Positions 30,431-39,150 are shown, counted from the stretch's first letter. The stretch: 64,000 bases of DNA from Clostridium lacusfryxellense (GCF_018861735.1 NZ_JAHLEB010000002.1:124001-188000); one strand, 5' to 3'. Translations and numbers: made by a program. Notes: generated by a model not told the origin, from the letters alone.

Positions 30431-30456
30431 TAAGTAAATATTTTAGCGTACGATAT
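30431..30456 (+). promoter_or_regulatory. Candidate sigma-D (flagellar type) promoter of the chemoreceptor
   Basis: TAAG (30431-30434), 14 bases, TACGATAT (30449-30456), close to the sigma-D/sigma-28 pattern TAAA-N15-GCCGATAT. A TATAAT overlaps it (30454-30459) but has no suitable -35. The rest of 30227-30524 holds only the amidase terminator and AT-rich DNA. Confidence 0.5.
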
Positions 30457-30524
30457 AATAAATGGAGGGATATAGAGATACGTGTTAAAAATTAGTATCA
30501 GTAAATTTCAATGGGGGGATTAAA

Positions 30525-32237
30525 ATGTTGAAAAATATGAAAATATCACAAAAATTATTAGCTATAAATATAATAAGTGCCGTATTTTTAATTATTGTTG
30601 GCCTTGGTGGATTAAATGGAATAAATGTTATTAATAACAATGGTGAATACATTTACAATAACAATTTGTCTAGAATAGAGAATATATATAATGTTCAAAA
30701 TAACAGTTCTAGAGGAAAATCGGATATGGAACATATAATTAATTCTGAGTTCAGAAGTGACATTAGTAAGATGGAGGACGATCTCAAGGTCATTGCAGCA
30801 GAAAATAATAAGTATTATGCTGAATATGAAAAGATACCTTTTGAAAATGCAAAAGAAAAAGATGATTATGATAAATTGAAATTGGTACTAACTAAATACA
30901 GAGAGCAAAGGACAAAAACAATTGATTTAATTAAAAGTGGTAACTATAAAGAAGGTACAAAAGAATATACTGGCGAGTTTACTGCATTGAGATTACAAAT
31001 AGAAGATGGATTAAATACAATAATACAAGATAATAGAGCATCTGCTAAAATTAAATCCGATTCTAACAAGGGTGTATTTAAAAATACTGTAATAGTCACC
31101 ATAGTACTTATTATGTTAGGGTTGTTAATTAGCTTCTCAATAGGATTAAAATTGTCGACATGGCTTATGAAGAGAATAAATAATGTGGTGATGTTTGCAA
31201 ATAATTTAAGTAATGGAGATTTAACACAGATAATGAAAATTACTGCAAATGATGAACTAGGAAAAATGGCTACTTCTTTAAATAAAGCTGGAGAAAACAT
31301 AAAAGTATTAATTACAGAAATAATGGAAGGGGCGTCAAGTATCAGTGCCACTAGTGAAGAACTTTCTGCTACTACAGAAGAGATCTCATCGAAGATGGAA
31401 ATAGTTGGAGAATCTATAAAGGAGATATCAATAGGGTCACAGCAATTAAGTTCTACCACGGAGCAAGTAAATGCAACAACAGAAGATATTGCACAAAACG
31501 CACTTCGAGTATCAAGGAAGGCTGATGAGGGGAATAAGTCTGCAAAAGAAATTGAAAAGAGAGCAATTGAAATCAAAGTGAGTGCAAATAAAAGCTACGA
31601 GGTAACAAATGAGGTATATAATGTAAAACAACAAAACATAATTAATGCAATAGAAGAAGGCAAGGTTGTTCAAGAGGTAAAGATAATGGCAGAAGCAATA
31701 GGAAATATAGCAGCTCAAACAAATCTTCTAGCTTTAAATGCAGCAATAGAAGCGGCTAGGGCTGGAGAGCAGGGTAAAGGGTTTGCAGTTGTAGCAGATG
31801 AGGTAAGAAAGCTAGCAGAGCAATCAACAGAGACGGTTAGAAACATCCAAGAAGTAACAGTAAGAGTAGAGAAAGCATTTCAAAATCTTTCGGGAAATGC
31901 AAATGAGGTGCTTGAATACATTGAATCTCAAGTTAAACCGGATTATGAATTTTTAATAAATGTTGGGCAGCAATATGGTGAAGATGCATCTTTCTATAAT
32001 GGATTATCTACTGATATTATGACTTCAATGGATACAGTAACAGAAACGATATCAGAAGTTAAAAGTGCAATAGAAAATGTATCAGCTGTAGCTGAGGAAT
32101 CTTCTGCTAGTTCACAAGAAATACTAGAAAGTATCAATGAAACAAATGCAGCAATTCATGAGGTTGCACAGGCTGCGCAAAGTCAAGCAGAATTAGCTGA
32201 AAAGCTAAATAAAATGATTCAAAAGTTTAAAATATAA
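30525..32237 (+). CDS. Methyl-accepting chemotaxis protein
   Basis: 570 residues. A first membrane helix at about 10-32, a four-helix-bundle type sensor domain outside (33-186), a second helix at about 187-210, HAMP (to about 260), and the signalling domain. The hairpin tip [45 protein letters not shown] (about 390-435) contacts CheA and CheW. Ligand unknown. Expressed probably with motility genes, as its promoter suggests. A hemerythrin remnant follows. Confidence 0.95.
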   Translation: MLKNMKISQKLLAINIISAVFLIIVGLGGLNGINVINNNGEYIYNNNLSRIENIYNVQNNSSRGKSDMEHIINSEFRSDISKMEDDLKVIAAENNKYYAEYEKIPFENAKEKDDYDKLKLVLTKYREQRTKTIDLIKSGNYKEGTKEYTGEFTALRLQIEDGLNTIIQDNRASAKIKSDSNKGVFKNTVIVTIVLIMLGLLISFSIGLKLSTWLMKRINNVVMFANNLSNGDLTQIMKITANDELGKMATSLNKAGENIKVLITEIMEGASSISATSEELSATTEEISSKMEIVGESIKEISIGSQQLSSTTEQVNATTEDIAQNALRVSRKADEGNKSAKEIEKRAIEIKVSANKSYEVTNEVYNVKQQNIINAIEEGKVVQEVKIMAEAIGNIAAQTNLLALNAAIEAARAGEQGKGFAVVADEVRKLAEQSTETVRNIQEVTVRVEKAFQNLSGNANEVLEYIESQVKPDYEFLINVGQQYGEDASFYNGLSTDIMTSMDTVTETISEVKSAIENVSAVAEESSASSQEILESINETNAAIHEVAQAAQSQAELAEKLNKMIQKFKI

Positions 32238-32256
32238 TATAGAATGAATATTAAAT

Positions 32257-32520
32257 ATGTTAAATTTTTTAGAAGATTATGTTGTAAAACATTTTAATGA
32301 AGAAGAATCTATACAAAAGAAGAATAATTATCCAGGGTATGAACTTCAGCACATAGAACACCAAAAGTTTAAAAACGGTCTGTCAAAATTGAGAAAAATT
32401 ATTGAATTGGATGGTATAAAAGCGTCATCAATTATTATAATTCAACAGAGAATATGTAACTGGTGGATAAATCATATTAGCAAAGAAGACATGGAGTTGG
32501 GTAAATTTTTATGTGAATAG
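32257..32520 (+). pseudogene. Hemerythrin remnant lacking the first helix
   Basis: 87 residues that match the last three helices of bacteriohemerythrin: KHFNEEES (helix B His/Glu), YELQHIEHQKF (helix C His pair) and WINHISKEDMELGKFL (end). The usual first 40-50 residues, with the first iron-binding His, are missing, and no ribosome site stands before the ATG. Intact proteins of about 135 residues bind O2 at a di-iron site. Probably a 5'-truncated gene; if expressed it could not form the normal site. Confidence 0.65.
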
Positions 32521-32570
32521 ATATTATTTCGAAAATAGATTAGGGTTAGCTAGTTATAGAATGTTATGTA

Positions 32571-32610
32571 AAAATAATGCCAGAAGCGCTCATGCTTCTG
32601 GCATTATTTT
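32571..32610. terminator. Bidirectional terminator before fliB
   Basis: AAAATAATGCCAGAAGC (32571-32587) and GCTTCTGGCATTATTTT (32594-32610), perfect 17-bp stem, loop of 6. It abuts the fliB stop codon. Confidence 0.88.
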
Positions 32611-33830
32611 TATAAAAGTTTTTTAGCAAATTCCATATTATCTAAATTATTATTTTTTACATATTCTAGTGATTCAACTAAGTAAGTTTTATGATGTTCT
32701 ATAGTTTTTGAGAAAGATTGAATAAAATCAACTATATCTTCTTTGGTATCCTCTTTAGTACATAGATATTTCCCGACTAAATAAAATCTAATAAATGAAT
32801 ATCTTATTAAAAGCATAATATAGCCATCAAATATTGATTCTGACTCGGAAAATGGAAACATATTATTATATATAAAATTCACTAAAAAATTTTCGAAAAT
32901 ATAGCTATTCTTATTCATAAAATCCTCGTTATAATCTTCAAATGCTTTTATGTAAAATTCAGAATGTTTACTAATGTCCTCGTCTTGATCTAAATTGTAT
33001 CCAGATATTATTTGTTTAGTGTATTCCCTAAAAGAAACACTATCCACTTCTTTAAATACATTTAGAAAACCCATCATTTTTTTAAAGAAATCCATCTGAG
33101 TCATATAATTCAATTGATTTTTTTTAGAAGAGTAGTTAATAAAATTCATATCATATTCTTTTATAAATTTGGATACATTACTATTCTTATTTTCAAGTTT
33201 AGTGCTTAATGTTTTTATAAAATCACCTAATATATAAAGCCTTTGGGTTAAATTAAATTTTCTGTTTTGTATTATTTTTATACTTAAATCTCTAATTTCT
33301 TTGAAATACTTTACAGGTGAATTATTATATTGTTTCGATTTAGTATCGATATCACTTGATACTATGTGTTTATCTAAAGTTTCTTTACTTTCTTTAAATT
33401 CAATCCCGTCTTCTTTTAGCAAAAGGATTCTTGCAGCTTCTGGGCATGCTACATCTAGGGACATTTCATAATATCCATCTACTATATTTGTTATTCTAGG
33501 AAAGGATGTGCAAACATTTGAAAGATACTCTTCTCCAATTTTAGTATAAATGATACAATAATTTGCTTCGTCTAAAAAAGCACAGCGTTTCCCACTTTTT
33601 AGTTTAACCCTTCCATAATCTACATCAGGACTTAGATAGTCATCATTATTATGAACGTTTTTTTGAAACATACGCTTCATTTCTTTATCTTGAACTTTGT
33701 AATATTGTCTGAATGTAACTTTATCAATATCTACATCCCATCCAATACAACAGCTATCTTTGCAGTTTCCACCTATACATTTAAATTCCTTAAGATATCC
33801 TGGATATCTCATTTTTACGTTTTTTATCAT
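32610..33830 (-). CDS. fliB: Flagellin lysine-N-methylase FliB
   Basis: 406 residues. The start MRYPGYLKEFKCIGGNCKDSCCIGWDVDIDK, followed by KRCAFLDEANYCIIY, LSNVCTSFPR and VACPEAARILL, is the cysteine-rich FliB pattern (likely Fe-S or zinc site), known to methylate lysines of flagellin. The C-terminal half is a helical region without motifs. Flagellin genes are not in the window; the neighbouring chemoreceptor fits a motility link. AAAGGAAG lies 8 bases before the ATG. Confidence 0.85.
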   Translation of the reverse strand: MIKNVKMRYPGYLKEFKCIGGNCKDSCCIGWDVDIDKVTFRQYYKVQDKEMKRMFQKNVHNNDDYLSPDVDYGRVKLKSGKRCAFLDEANYCIIYTKIGEEYLSNVCTSFPRITNIVDGYYEMSLDVACPEAARILLLKEDGIEFKESKETLDKHIVSSDIDTKSKQYNNSPVKYFKEIRDLSIKIIQNRKFNLTQRLYILGDFIKTLSTKLENKNSNVSKFIKEYDMNFINYSSKKNQLNYMTQMDFFKKMMGFLNVFKEVDSVSFREYTKQIISGYNLDQDEDISKHSEFYIKAFEDYNEDFMNKNSYIFENFLVNFIYNNMFPFSESESIFDGYIMLLIRYSFIRFYLVGKYLCTKEDTKEDIVDFIQSFSKTIEHHKTYLVESLEYVKNNNLDNMEFAKKLL

Positions 33831-33965
33831 TGTCTACTTCCTTTGCATATAAATTACTTAAAGTTTTCTACTTTATATTCATTTTACTATAGTATTTTAA
33901 GTTTGTCAGATGTATCCGCAATACCATGTGTACATATATCGGATAATAATTGTTTAAATAGCAAT

Positions 33966-33988
33966 AAAAGAGCCAGATAGGCTCTTTT
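33966..33988 (-). terminator. Terminator of the Met-rich repeat gene
   Basis: AAAAGAGCC (33966-33974) and GGCTCTTTT (33980-33988), 5-base loop, about 90 bases past the stop of the - strand gene. The rest of 33831-34075 is AT-rich without a gene. Confidence 0.6.
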
Positions 33989-34075
33989 TAAAAAAAATAT
34001 ACTCAGGCGTATTATAGTTCCTGCTTTTCTGAATTTCACTTCACATGTACTTAAATCTTATAGATTTATTTTCTC

Positions 34076-34930
34076 TCATCTTTGATGTCTTTTATCATTT
34101 ATCTTATTCATCTTAGCATCCATCTTGTCCAATTTAGCGGTTTTATCATTCAACATTTCATCCATATTATTCATCTTAGCTGTTTTATCAGTTATAATTT
34201 CATCCATCTTGCTTATTTTGGCTGTTTTTGCGTTTATCATTTCATCCATATTATTCATCTTAGCTGTTTTATCATTCATAACTTCATCCATCTTTCCCAT
34301 CTTAGCAGTTTTAGCATTTATCATTTCATCCATATTATTCATCTTAGTTGTTTTATCATTCATAACTTCATCCATCTTGCTCATCTTAGCAGTTTTAGCA
34401 TTTATCGTTTCATCCATATTATTCATCTTAGTTGTTTTATCATTCATAACTTCATCCATCTTGCTCATCTTAGCAGTTTTAGCATTTATCGTTTCATCCA
34501 TATTATTCATTTTAGCTGCTTTATCATTCATAACTTCATCCATCTTGCTCATCTTAGCTGTTTTATCATTCAACATTTCATCCATTTTAGCCATCTTAGC
34601 TGCCTTATCATTCATCATTTCATCCATCTTTTTCATTTTACCTGTCTTATCTTCCACCTTATCCATTCTAGCAGTCTTATCGTCTATCTCATCCATCATT
34701 TCCAGAGTGTTTATATGCATTGTTATACACATTTTCATCATCATATGCAGATGCATTATTTGCATGGGTATAGGCATATTGTTATTAGGCATAGATATAC
34801 CCATAGTCATATTAGTGTTAGGGGTATGCATTTGAATAGGCATAGTTGTGTTGCTATTAGAAGTAGAAATAGGCACATCCATCATTCTCCATGGTGTAAT
34901 GGGTTCCTCGGTATTATAAAGCTTGTTCAT
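34076..34930 (-). CDS. Met-rich protein with twelve 14-residue coiled-coil repeats
   Basis: 284 residues with three parts. Residues 1-80 are rich in Met, His, Asn and Pro (MPNNNMPIPMQIMHLHMMMKM), with no signal peptide. Residues 81-101 hold two degenerate repeats. Residues 102-269 are twelve exact-length repeats of 14 residues with consensus M-D-E-x-x-N-x-K-T-A-K-M-x-x; 14 is two heptads, so a long coiled coil is expected. The real strand is - : GGAGG precedes the ATG by 7 bases. I do not recognise the family. A spore-coat or metal-binding (Cu by Met/His) role is possible but only inferred from composition. Confidence 0.75.
   Translation of the reverse strand: MNKLYNTEEPITPWRMMDVPISTSNSNTTMPIQMHTPNTNMTMGISMPNNNMPIPMQIMHLHMMMKMCITMHINTLEMMDEIDDKTARMDKVEDKTGKMKKMDEMMNDKAAKMAKMDEMLNDKTAKMSKMDEVMNDKAAKMNNMDETINAKTAKMSKMDEVMNDKTTKMNNMDETINAKTAKMSKMDEVMNDKTTKMNNMDEMINAKTAKMGKMDEVMNDKTAKMNNMDEMINAKTAKISKMDEIITDKTAKMNNMDEMLNDKTAKLDKMDAKMNKINDKRHQR
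34124..34627 (-). repeat. 42-bp tandem repeat array, 12 units
   Basis: Twelve 42-bp units encode the 14-residue repeats. Alternate units are more alike (ending K-M-N-N or K-M-S-K), so there is an 84-bp higher-order period (MDEVMNDKTTKMNN then MDETINAKTAKMSK, seen twice almost unchanged). This suggests recent unequal exchange, and unit number may vary between strains. Confidence 0.88.
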
Positions 34931-35058
34931 ATAGTTCCTCCAAAAATTATTTCCATATTATATATATTCAAAGAAATGCCAAATGTGAAAGTCTTTGCTC
35001 AATTAAATAATTAGATATGATGTGTGATAAAAAAATATCCTTTTAATATTTTCTGCAT

Positions 35059-35093
35059 AAAAAAGGGCTTTCAAGAAATCTCTTGAAAGCCTT
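35059..35093 (-). terminator. Terminator of the small 63-residue gene
   Basis: On the - strand GGCTTTCAAGA pairs with TCTTGAAAGCC and is followed by CTTTTTT (down to 35059). Confidence 0.82.
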
Positions 35094-35118
35094 ATGGTGA
35101 GAAGACGGGAATGTATAA

Positions 35119-35310
35119 CTATTCATAAATCCAATTTGCCATCACAGTATATTTTTCATACAAGTTTTGCAATTGACTTATTTCACTATTATATGAATCA
35201 ACATATTCTTGTGATGAAGCAATCTTTAAAAATTCGGTATTAGCTATAATTTTATATGAGAGCGCTTTTATAATAATATTCATTTCTTCTTTACTTATAT
35301 CTACAAGCAA
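35119..35310 (-). CDS. Small helical protein of unknown function
   Basis: 63 residues, TTG start 7 bases after GAGGGGG. Two predicted helices (KEEMNIIIKALSYKIIANTEFLKIAS and YNSEISQLQNLYEKYTVMANWI) suggest a helical hairpin. No domain recognised. It has its own terminator and a clear ribosome site, which supports it being real. Confidence 0.6.
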   Translation of the reverse strand: MLVDISKEEMNIIIKALSYKIIANTEFLKIASSQEYVDSYNSEISQLQNLYEKYTVMANWIYE

Positions 35311-35428
35311 TGTAAATCCCCCTCATAATTTATATTTTTATATTATATGTACTCATCCCTAATAGTAGAATTTAAAGGTCAAAGATAATGAGGGTTTGTG
35401 CATCTCAAAATATGTCAACTAAAATAAT

Positions 35429-35463
35429 GAAACAAGAGTTGCAGTACTCACAACTCTTGTTTC
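35429..35463 (-). terminator. Terminator of the zinc-ribbon gene
   Basis: GAAACAAGAGTTG (35429-35441) and CAACTCTTGTTTC (35451-35463), perfect 13-bp stem, followed on the - strand by ATTATTTT. Confidence 0.75.
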
Positions 35464-35488
35464 ACTAATACTTATTAAAATTTTCTTC

Positions 35489-35659
35489 CTATATTTCTTT
35501 ATCGCAAGGGGTTAGTTCACCACATATATTACATTTTACTGTATCGCCTTTTAATGTATTTGGTTTTAAAGTATGAATTTCAGAAAATGCAATATCATTA
35601 TCTATAAATTTTTCATCGCATAAGGTACAGATATCTTCATTTTCAAATGTGTTTGACAT
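35489..35659 (-). CDS. Small two-CxxC (zinc-ribbon-like) protein
   Basis: 56 residues: MSNTFENEDICTLCDEKF at the start and KCNICGELTPC near the end. The pairs C11-x2-C14 and C43-x2-C46 are spaced as in a zinc ribbon, with an extra Cys at 52. AAGGAGATGATATT before the ATG and a terminator after the stop support a real gene. Function unknown. Confidence 0.72.
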   Translation of the reverse strand: MSNTFENEDICTLCDEKFIDNDIAFSEIHTLKPNTLKGDTVKCNICGELTPCDKEI

Positions 35660-36025
35660 AATATCATCTCCTTATGTTAATATATTCTACAAATGCAATG
35701 TAAATACCTTTTATATTCTACAAAATAGTAAATGTTTAACAATAAAAAGGGCTTGTAATATGTATAAAATAATACTATGATTTGTAAAGCTATCTTTAAC
35801 AAAATCTAAGGAGGAGTACGTATATAAAAACTTAGATATTCTGAAAGTAACACAATACAAATTAAGTTACATTCACATTGAGGCTATTAATCATTTCAAG
35901 AAAATTACAAACAAAATTAATTTATGGTAATTATGGTATAATTATTTATATGTTTTATTGCGAATTTGTGGAAAAATGAAAATTAAATTAATATATTAAA
36001 AGTTTAGTTTATGGAAGGAGATATT
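35660..36025. other. Intergenic region with remnants
   Basis: AT-rich. A ribosome-site-like AAGGAGGAG near 35808-35817 has no open frame after it, so a gene may have decayed here. An extended -10 box TGGTATAAT (35934-35942) precedes the truncated HD gene. I see nothing else. Confidence 0.5.
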
Positions 36026-36190
36026 ATGTTAAGTCCAAAAGAAGCAGAAAGAGAGCTGTCAATAGGTGCACAACTAAATCCAGGACCATGGATAAAACAT
36101 AGCATGTCTGTTGGCTTGAATGCTAAATTAATTGCAGATAAAATTGATATGGCATTAAGACATGGCTTACCGGATTTTACTAATACTTAA
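36026..36190 (+). pseudogene. N-terminal fragment of an HD-domain protein
   Basis: 54 residues: MLSPKEAERELSIGAQLNPG, then PWIKHSMSVGLNAKLIADKI. This is the usual opening of a clostridial HD phosphohydrolase (LNPGPW-x-x-HS-x-x-V-x-x-x-A-x-x-IA), which should continue into an LLHDIG motif; here it ends after RHGLPDFTNT. It keeps GGAAGGAGAT, so it may still be translated. Likely a 3'-truncated gene. Confidence 0.6.
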
Positions 36191-36235
36191 CTTAAAACTA
36201 ACTAAATATAAATACTTACTAACCTAATATTAAAT

Positions 36236-37006
36236 CTATATAAATTGTTTTTTACTATTATATAAAGATTTGTACCCTAAGTTTAAGGATAAAAAAACTG
36301 TTATGCAAACAGAAGTACAAATTGCAATCATAATGGCTATCTGATACATAATAGCCGTGGTAGGCAATGTGCCTGACAATATTTGACCTGTCATCATTCC
36401 AGGTAAAAAGATTATACCCATTCCCATCATGGAATTTAGCGTAGGAATTAAGGCGGTTTCTAAAGCATTATTAGCAAAAGGTTTCAAAATATATTTAGGT
36501 TCAACTCCTAAATTAAGTAGAGTATTAATTTTATTTTTTTCTTTGTTTATGTCATCCATAAATGTTTTTATTGCAATATTTACTCCAGTCATAGCGTTAC
36601 CAATAATCATACCAGCTAAGGGTATAGTGTATTGGGGGTTAAATATGGATTTTCTTACAACTACAGTTACAAAGAAAATTAAAACAAAAAGTCCTGAAAA
36701 TGTTAAAGATGCCCCTATTGCAATTTTAAAATTGTAATTTAAGTCTTTTCTGCTTTTGATTACGATATGAACAGAAAAAATAAGCATAAGTATTAAAAAA
36801 ATTATAGTAAATATAGGTTTTGGATTGCTAAATACATATTGAAGAATATAACCCACAATTACAAGTTGAACGGTCATTCTTAAGCTTGCAACTAGAAGAA
36901 GTTTTGTTTGATTAACTCTTGATTTTTTCATAACTACGAGCACTATAATTAGAAGTAAGTAAATAAGTGAAAACTGGAAAATACCTAGTGTTACTCTTCC
37001 TTCCAT
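36236..37006 (-). CDS. fetB: FetB-family ABC exporter permease
   Basis: 256 residues with about seven membrane helices. The blocks RMTVQLVIVGYILQYVF, PLAGMIIGNAMTGVNIAIKTF and ALIPTLNSMMGMGIIFLPGMMTGQILSG are the UPF0014/FetB pattern. In E. coli FetAB exports iron and protects against peroxide. The ATG is two bases after the fetA stop, with GGAGGG inside the end of fetA. Confidence 0.88.
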   Translation of the reverse strand: MEGRVTLGIFQFSLIYLLLIIVLVVMKKSRVNQTKLLLVASLRMTVQLVIVGYILQYVFSNPKPIFTIIFLILMLIFSVHIVIKSRKDLNYNFKIAIGASLTFSGLFVLIFFVTVVVRKSIFNPQYTIPLAGMIIGNAMTGVNIAIKTFMDDINKEKNKINTLLNLGVEPKYILKPFANNALETALIPTLNSMMGMGIIFLPGMMTGQILSGTLPTTAIMYQIAIMIAICTSVCITVFLSLNLGYKSLYNSKKQFI

Positions 37007-37008
37007 GG

Positions 37009-37638
37009 TTAACCCTCCTTAAATATTTCAATTTTATTTTCACAAAATTCTTCAACAATAGATTTATTGTGGCTTACAATTACAACATCAATATTCCTTG
37101 CCTTGCAGAAGCCTGTTATGTTTTTCATTAGTTTATGACTGTTTTTCTCATCTAATGCCGACGTTGGCTCATCTAGTAATATAACACTAGGGCATAATGA
37201 TAAAAAAATAGATATATAAACTCTTTGACGTTCACCAGCAGAAAGGGTAGATGTATGTTGATCAAGCGGAACATTTACGCAGCAAAGATCGGTAATTAAA
37301 CTTATATATTCATTAGGCGGCATAGGTTTTTGCCTTAGCGAATAAAATTTTTTGAAATTATCTATTATGCTCTCATCAAAAAGAAATACTTCCTGAGAAA
37401 CTAGGCTTACTTCACGCCTTAGATCAATAGGATCATACGCATCAACTGGGATACCTTTATATAATAGTTCACCAGAGACGGGATTTATGGATTGGTTCAA
37501 TAACTTTAAAAATGTACTTTTACCACATCCACTATCCCCAACAATAAAATTAATCATGCCTTGCTTAATTTTTACATCATTATAAGTTAAATTGGATTTG
37601 TAAATAAGATTATTCGCTTGAAATAATGGTTGGGTCAT
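37009..37638 (-). CDS. fetA: FetA-family ABC exporter ATP-binding protein
   Basis: 209 residues, a short ABC ATPase. Walker A GDSGCGKST near 34-42, signature LSAGERQR near 132-139, Walker B VILLDEPTSALD near 150-161, and the switch H in IVSHNKS. The short length and partner FetB fit the FetA family. It starts 19 bases after the remains of a chromate transporter and may now be read from that promoter. Confidence 0.88.
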   Translation of the reverse strand: MTQPLFQANNLIYKSNLTYNDVKIKQGMINFIVGDSGCGKSTFLKLLNQSINPVSGELLYKGIPVDAYDPIDLRREVSLVSQEVFLFDESIIDNFKKFYSLRQKPMPPNEYISLITDLCCVNVPLDQHTSTLSAGERQRVYISIFLSLCPSVILLDEPTSALDEKNSHKLMKNITGFCKARNIDVVIVSHNKSIVEEFCENKIEIFKEG

Positions 37639-37656
37639 TATAATTCCTCCTTTGGG

Positions 37657-38467
37657 TTATATTAAAGTTAGTATTGAACCTAGTATACCGGATATGCCAA
37701 CACACGCAGTAATTACTACAGGGCCAGGAGTTAATTGTCCCAGGGCTATACCTGCTAAAAATTCTGTTTGAGTTAACCAACCTAATTTATTTACAACTTC
37801 ATTTTCTATAAAAGGGATGACAACTAAACCACCACCATAAATAAATGATCCAACCTTTATAAAAAACATAAACAGGCTTAAAAGTAGTGGAGCAAAAGCG
37901 AGTGGAGCAGCAATTGAAAATAGCTTCTTACCATTAATATTTTTAGTTGGGTTTGAATATATAAATACGCCAATTATAGCAGCAAAGAGCATTGCAACAA
38001 TCATATTCACTTTGAAGAGTGTTATAGCAATTGTTGTAACTAAAAATATGAGATGTTGTGGTTTATTAATTACTGTCTTCTTATACATATTTAACAGTGA
38101 AGACGATATCAATGCAATAACTACTGCGTTAATTCCATATAGTATACCCGTTATACTAGGTATCTCGCCGAATTATAAATATACATAACTAAGTATATTT
38201 ATAATTACAAATGCAGGTAGAATAAAACCAATACCAGCCAATATCCCACCCAAAATTCCGCCTCTAAGAAATCCCAAATACATACCTAACTGAGTTGAAA
38301 CTGGCCCTGGAAGTATATTACATACCGCAAGACCATCTAAAAATTAATCCTTTGTGGCCCAGTTCCTTTTATCTACAAGGTCGGAATCCATCATTGCAAT
38401 ATGTGCCATGGGACCACCGAACCCAATTAAACCTATTTTAAAAAAAATAATAAAATATTTCTTTCAT
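37657..38467 (-). pseudogene. chrA: Chromate transporter (ChrA) pseudogene
   Basis: The start (ATG at 38467, GGAGG upstream) leads into the ChrA opening, but a run of 8 T shifts the frame by one base after about 9 codons. After the shift the sequence reads [25 protein letters not shown], then a TAA at 38346-38344, LDGLAVCNILPGPVSTQLG, a second TAA at 38175-38173, and then an open stretch (37657-38112) with FIYGGGLVVIPFIENEVV and LTPGPVVITACVG of the second half. The last ~100 residues of a full ChrA are missing. One frameshift, two nonsense codons and a lost 3' end mark a clear pseudogene. Confidence 0.88.
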
Positions 38468-38545
38468 ATGATATGACCTCCTTGACTATATTATATCCAA
38501 TTGATAAAATATAAAGTAAATAGCTAAAGATGATATCTAACATTG

Positions 38546-38562
38546 ATATCGAAATTCGATAT
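38546..38562. promoter_or_regulatory. Palindromic operator, likely for PadR
   Basis: ATATCGAA-A-TTCGATAT, perfect 8-bp arms, in the 125-bp divergent region between the chrA remnant and the padR gene, beside a TTGATA. Two GATATC words lie next to it (38532-38537, 38545-38550). PadR regulators usually bind palindromes near their own gene. Confidence 0.6.
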
Positions 38563-38592
38563 TATAAATAAGATACCACAGGAGGAATTTAA

Positions 38593-38901
38593 ATGCAAGA
38601 GCAAATTATGAGAAAATTATTTTTAGGATTCATTCATATTCATATATTACATCATTCTAAAAAGGAGCCCTTTTATGGACTATGGATGATAGATGAACTT
38701 AAAGAGCATGGATATGATATAAGTGCAGGAACTCTATATCCTATACTTCACAATCTAGAGAAAAGCGGGGTTTTAAAAGTTAACAATAGAAATGTAGATG
38801 GAAAGATAAGAAAGTACTACTCAATTACGCCTATGGGGGAAGAGGTTCTTATAGAAGCAAGGAGAAAGGCATATGAGCTTTTTAAAGAGATAAAGGAATG
38901 A
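38593..38901 (+). CDS. PadR-family transcriptional regulator
   Basis: 102 residues; winged helix with the PadR block FYGLWMIDELKEHGYDISAGTLYPILHNLEKSGVLKV and GKIRKYYSITPMGEEVL. It lacks the long C-terminal helix extension of larger PadR proteins (PadR-s2 size). Its divergent place next to chrA is a frequent pairing in clostridia, so it probably repressed chrA; with chrA dead it may now control fetAB, which is inference. Confidence 0.9.
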   Translation: MQEQIMRKLFLGFIHIHILHHSKKEPFYGLWMIDELKEHGYDISAGTLYPILHNLEKSGVLKVNNRNVDGKIRKYYSITPMGEEVLIEARRKAYELFKEIKE

Positions 38902-39104
38902 AAAATATTAGGTACACAATATGTCTAGTGTAAGATTATATCACAGAAATTGAAGACTAGATTAGAAACAGAAGTTGAGGATCTTAAGTTAGAAAATAAA
39001 TGATTCAGTGAAATACTTTCAATATATTAGCATAAGCTATAAGGAATATTAGATCAAAGAAATAGAATTAAAACCTAGTTGTTATAAATATTGTTGCAAA
39101 TAAA
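38902..39104. other. Non-coding stretch with a possible gene remnant
   Basis: No supportable gene. A short frame near 38943-39003 (ending KTRLETEVEDLKLENK) looks like the tail of a lost coiled-coil gene, but it has stops upstream. Confidence 0.35.
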
Positions 39105-39150
39105 TAAAAAAGACTGAACCATTTAGCTTTTAAACTAAGTGATACAGTCA
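39105..39150 (-). terminator. Terminator of tRNA-Leu(CAA)
   Basis: On the - strand GACTG and ACTTAG pair with CTAAATGGT and CAGTC (39112-39149), followed by TTTTTT. Confidence 0.7.

Noticed and set aside
30944-31576. 210-residue minus-strand frame inside the chemoreceptor gene
   Set aside because: Shadow of the receptor's biased codons, without a start signal or domain.
34124-34627. CRISPR array
   Set aside because: The 42-bp units are contiguous with no spacers and encode protein repeats; no cas genes.
34082-35014. Long plus-strand open frames (310 and 236 residues) through the repeat region
   Set aside because: They are antisense products of the 42-bp repeat, are biased to I/F/S/H, and have no ribosome site; the - strand frame has GGAGG and a sensible start.
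38943-39003. Short coiled-coil frame after padR
   Set aside because: Stops upstream, no start codon or ribosome site; at most a remnant.
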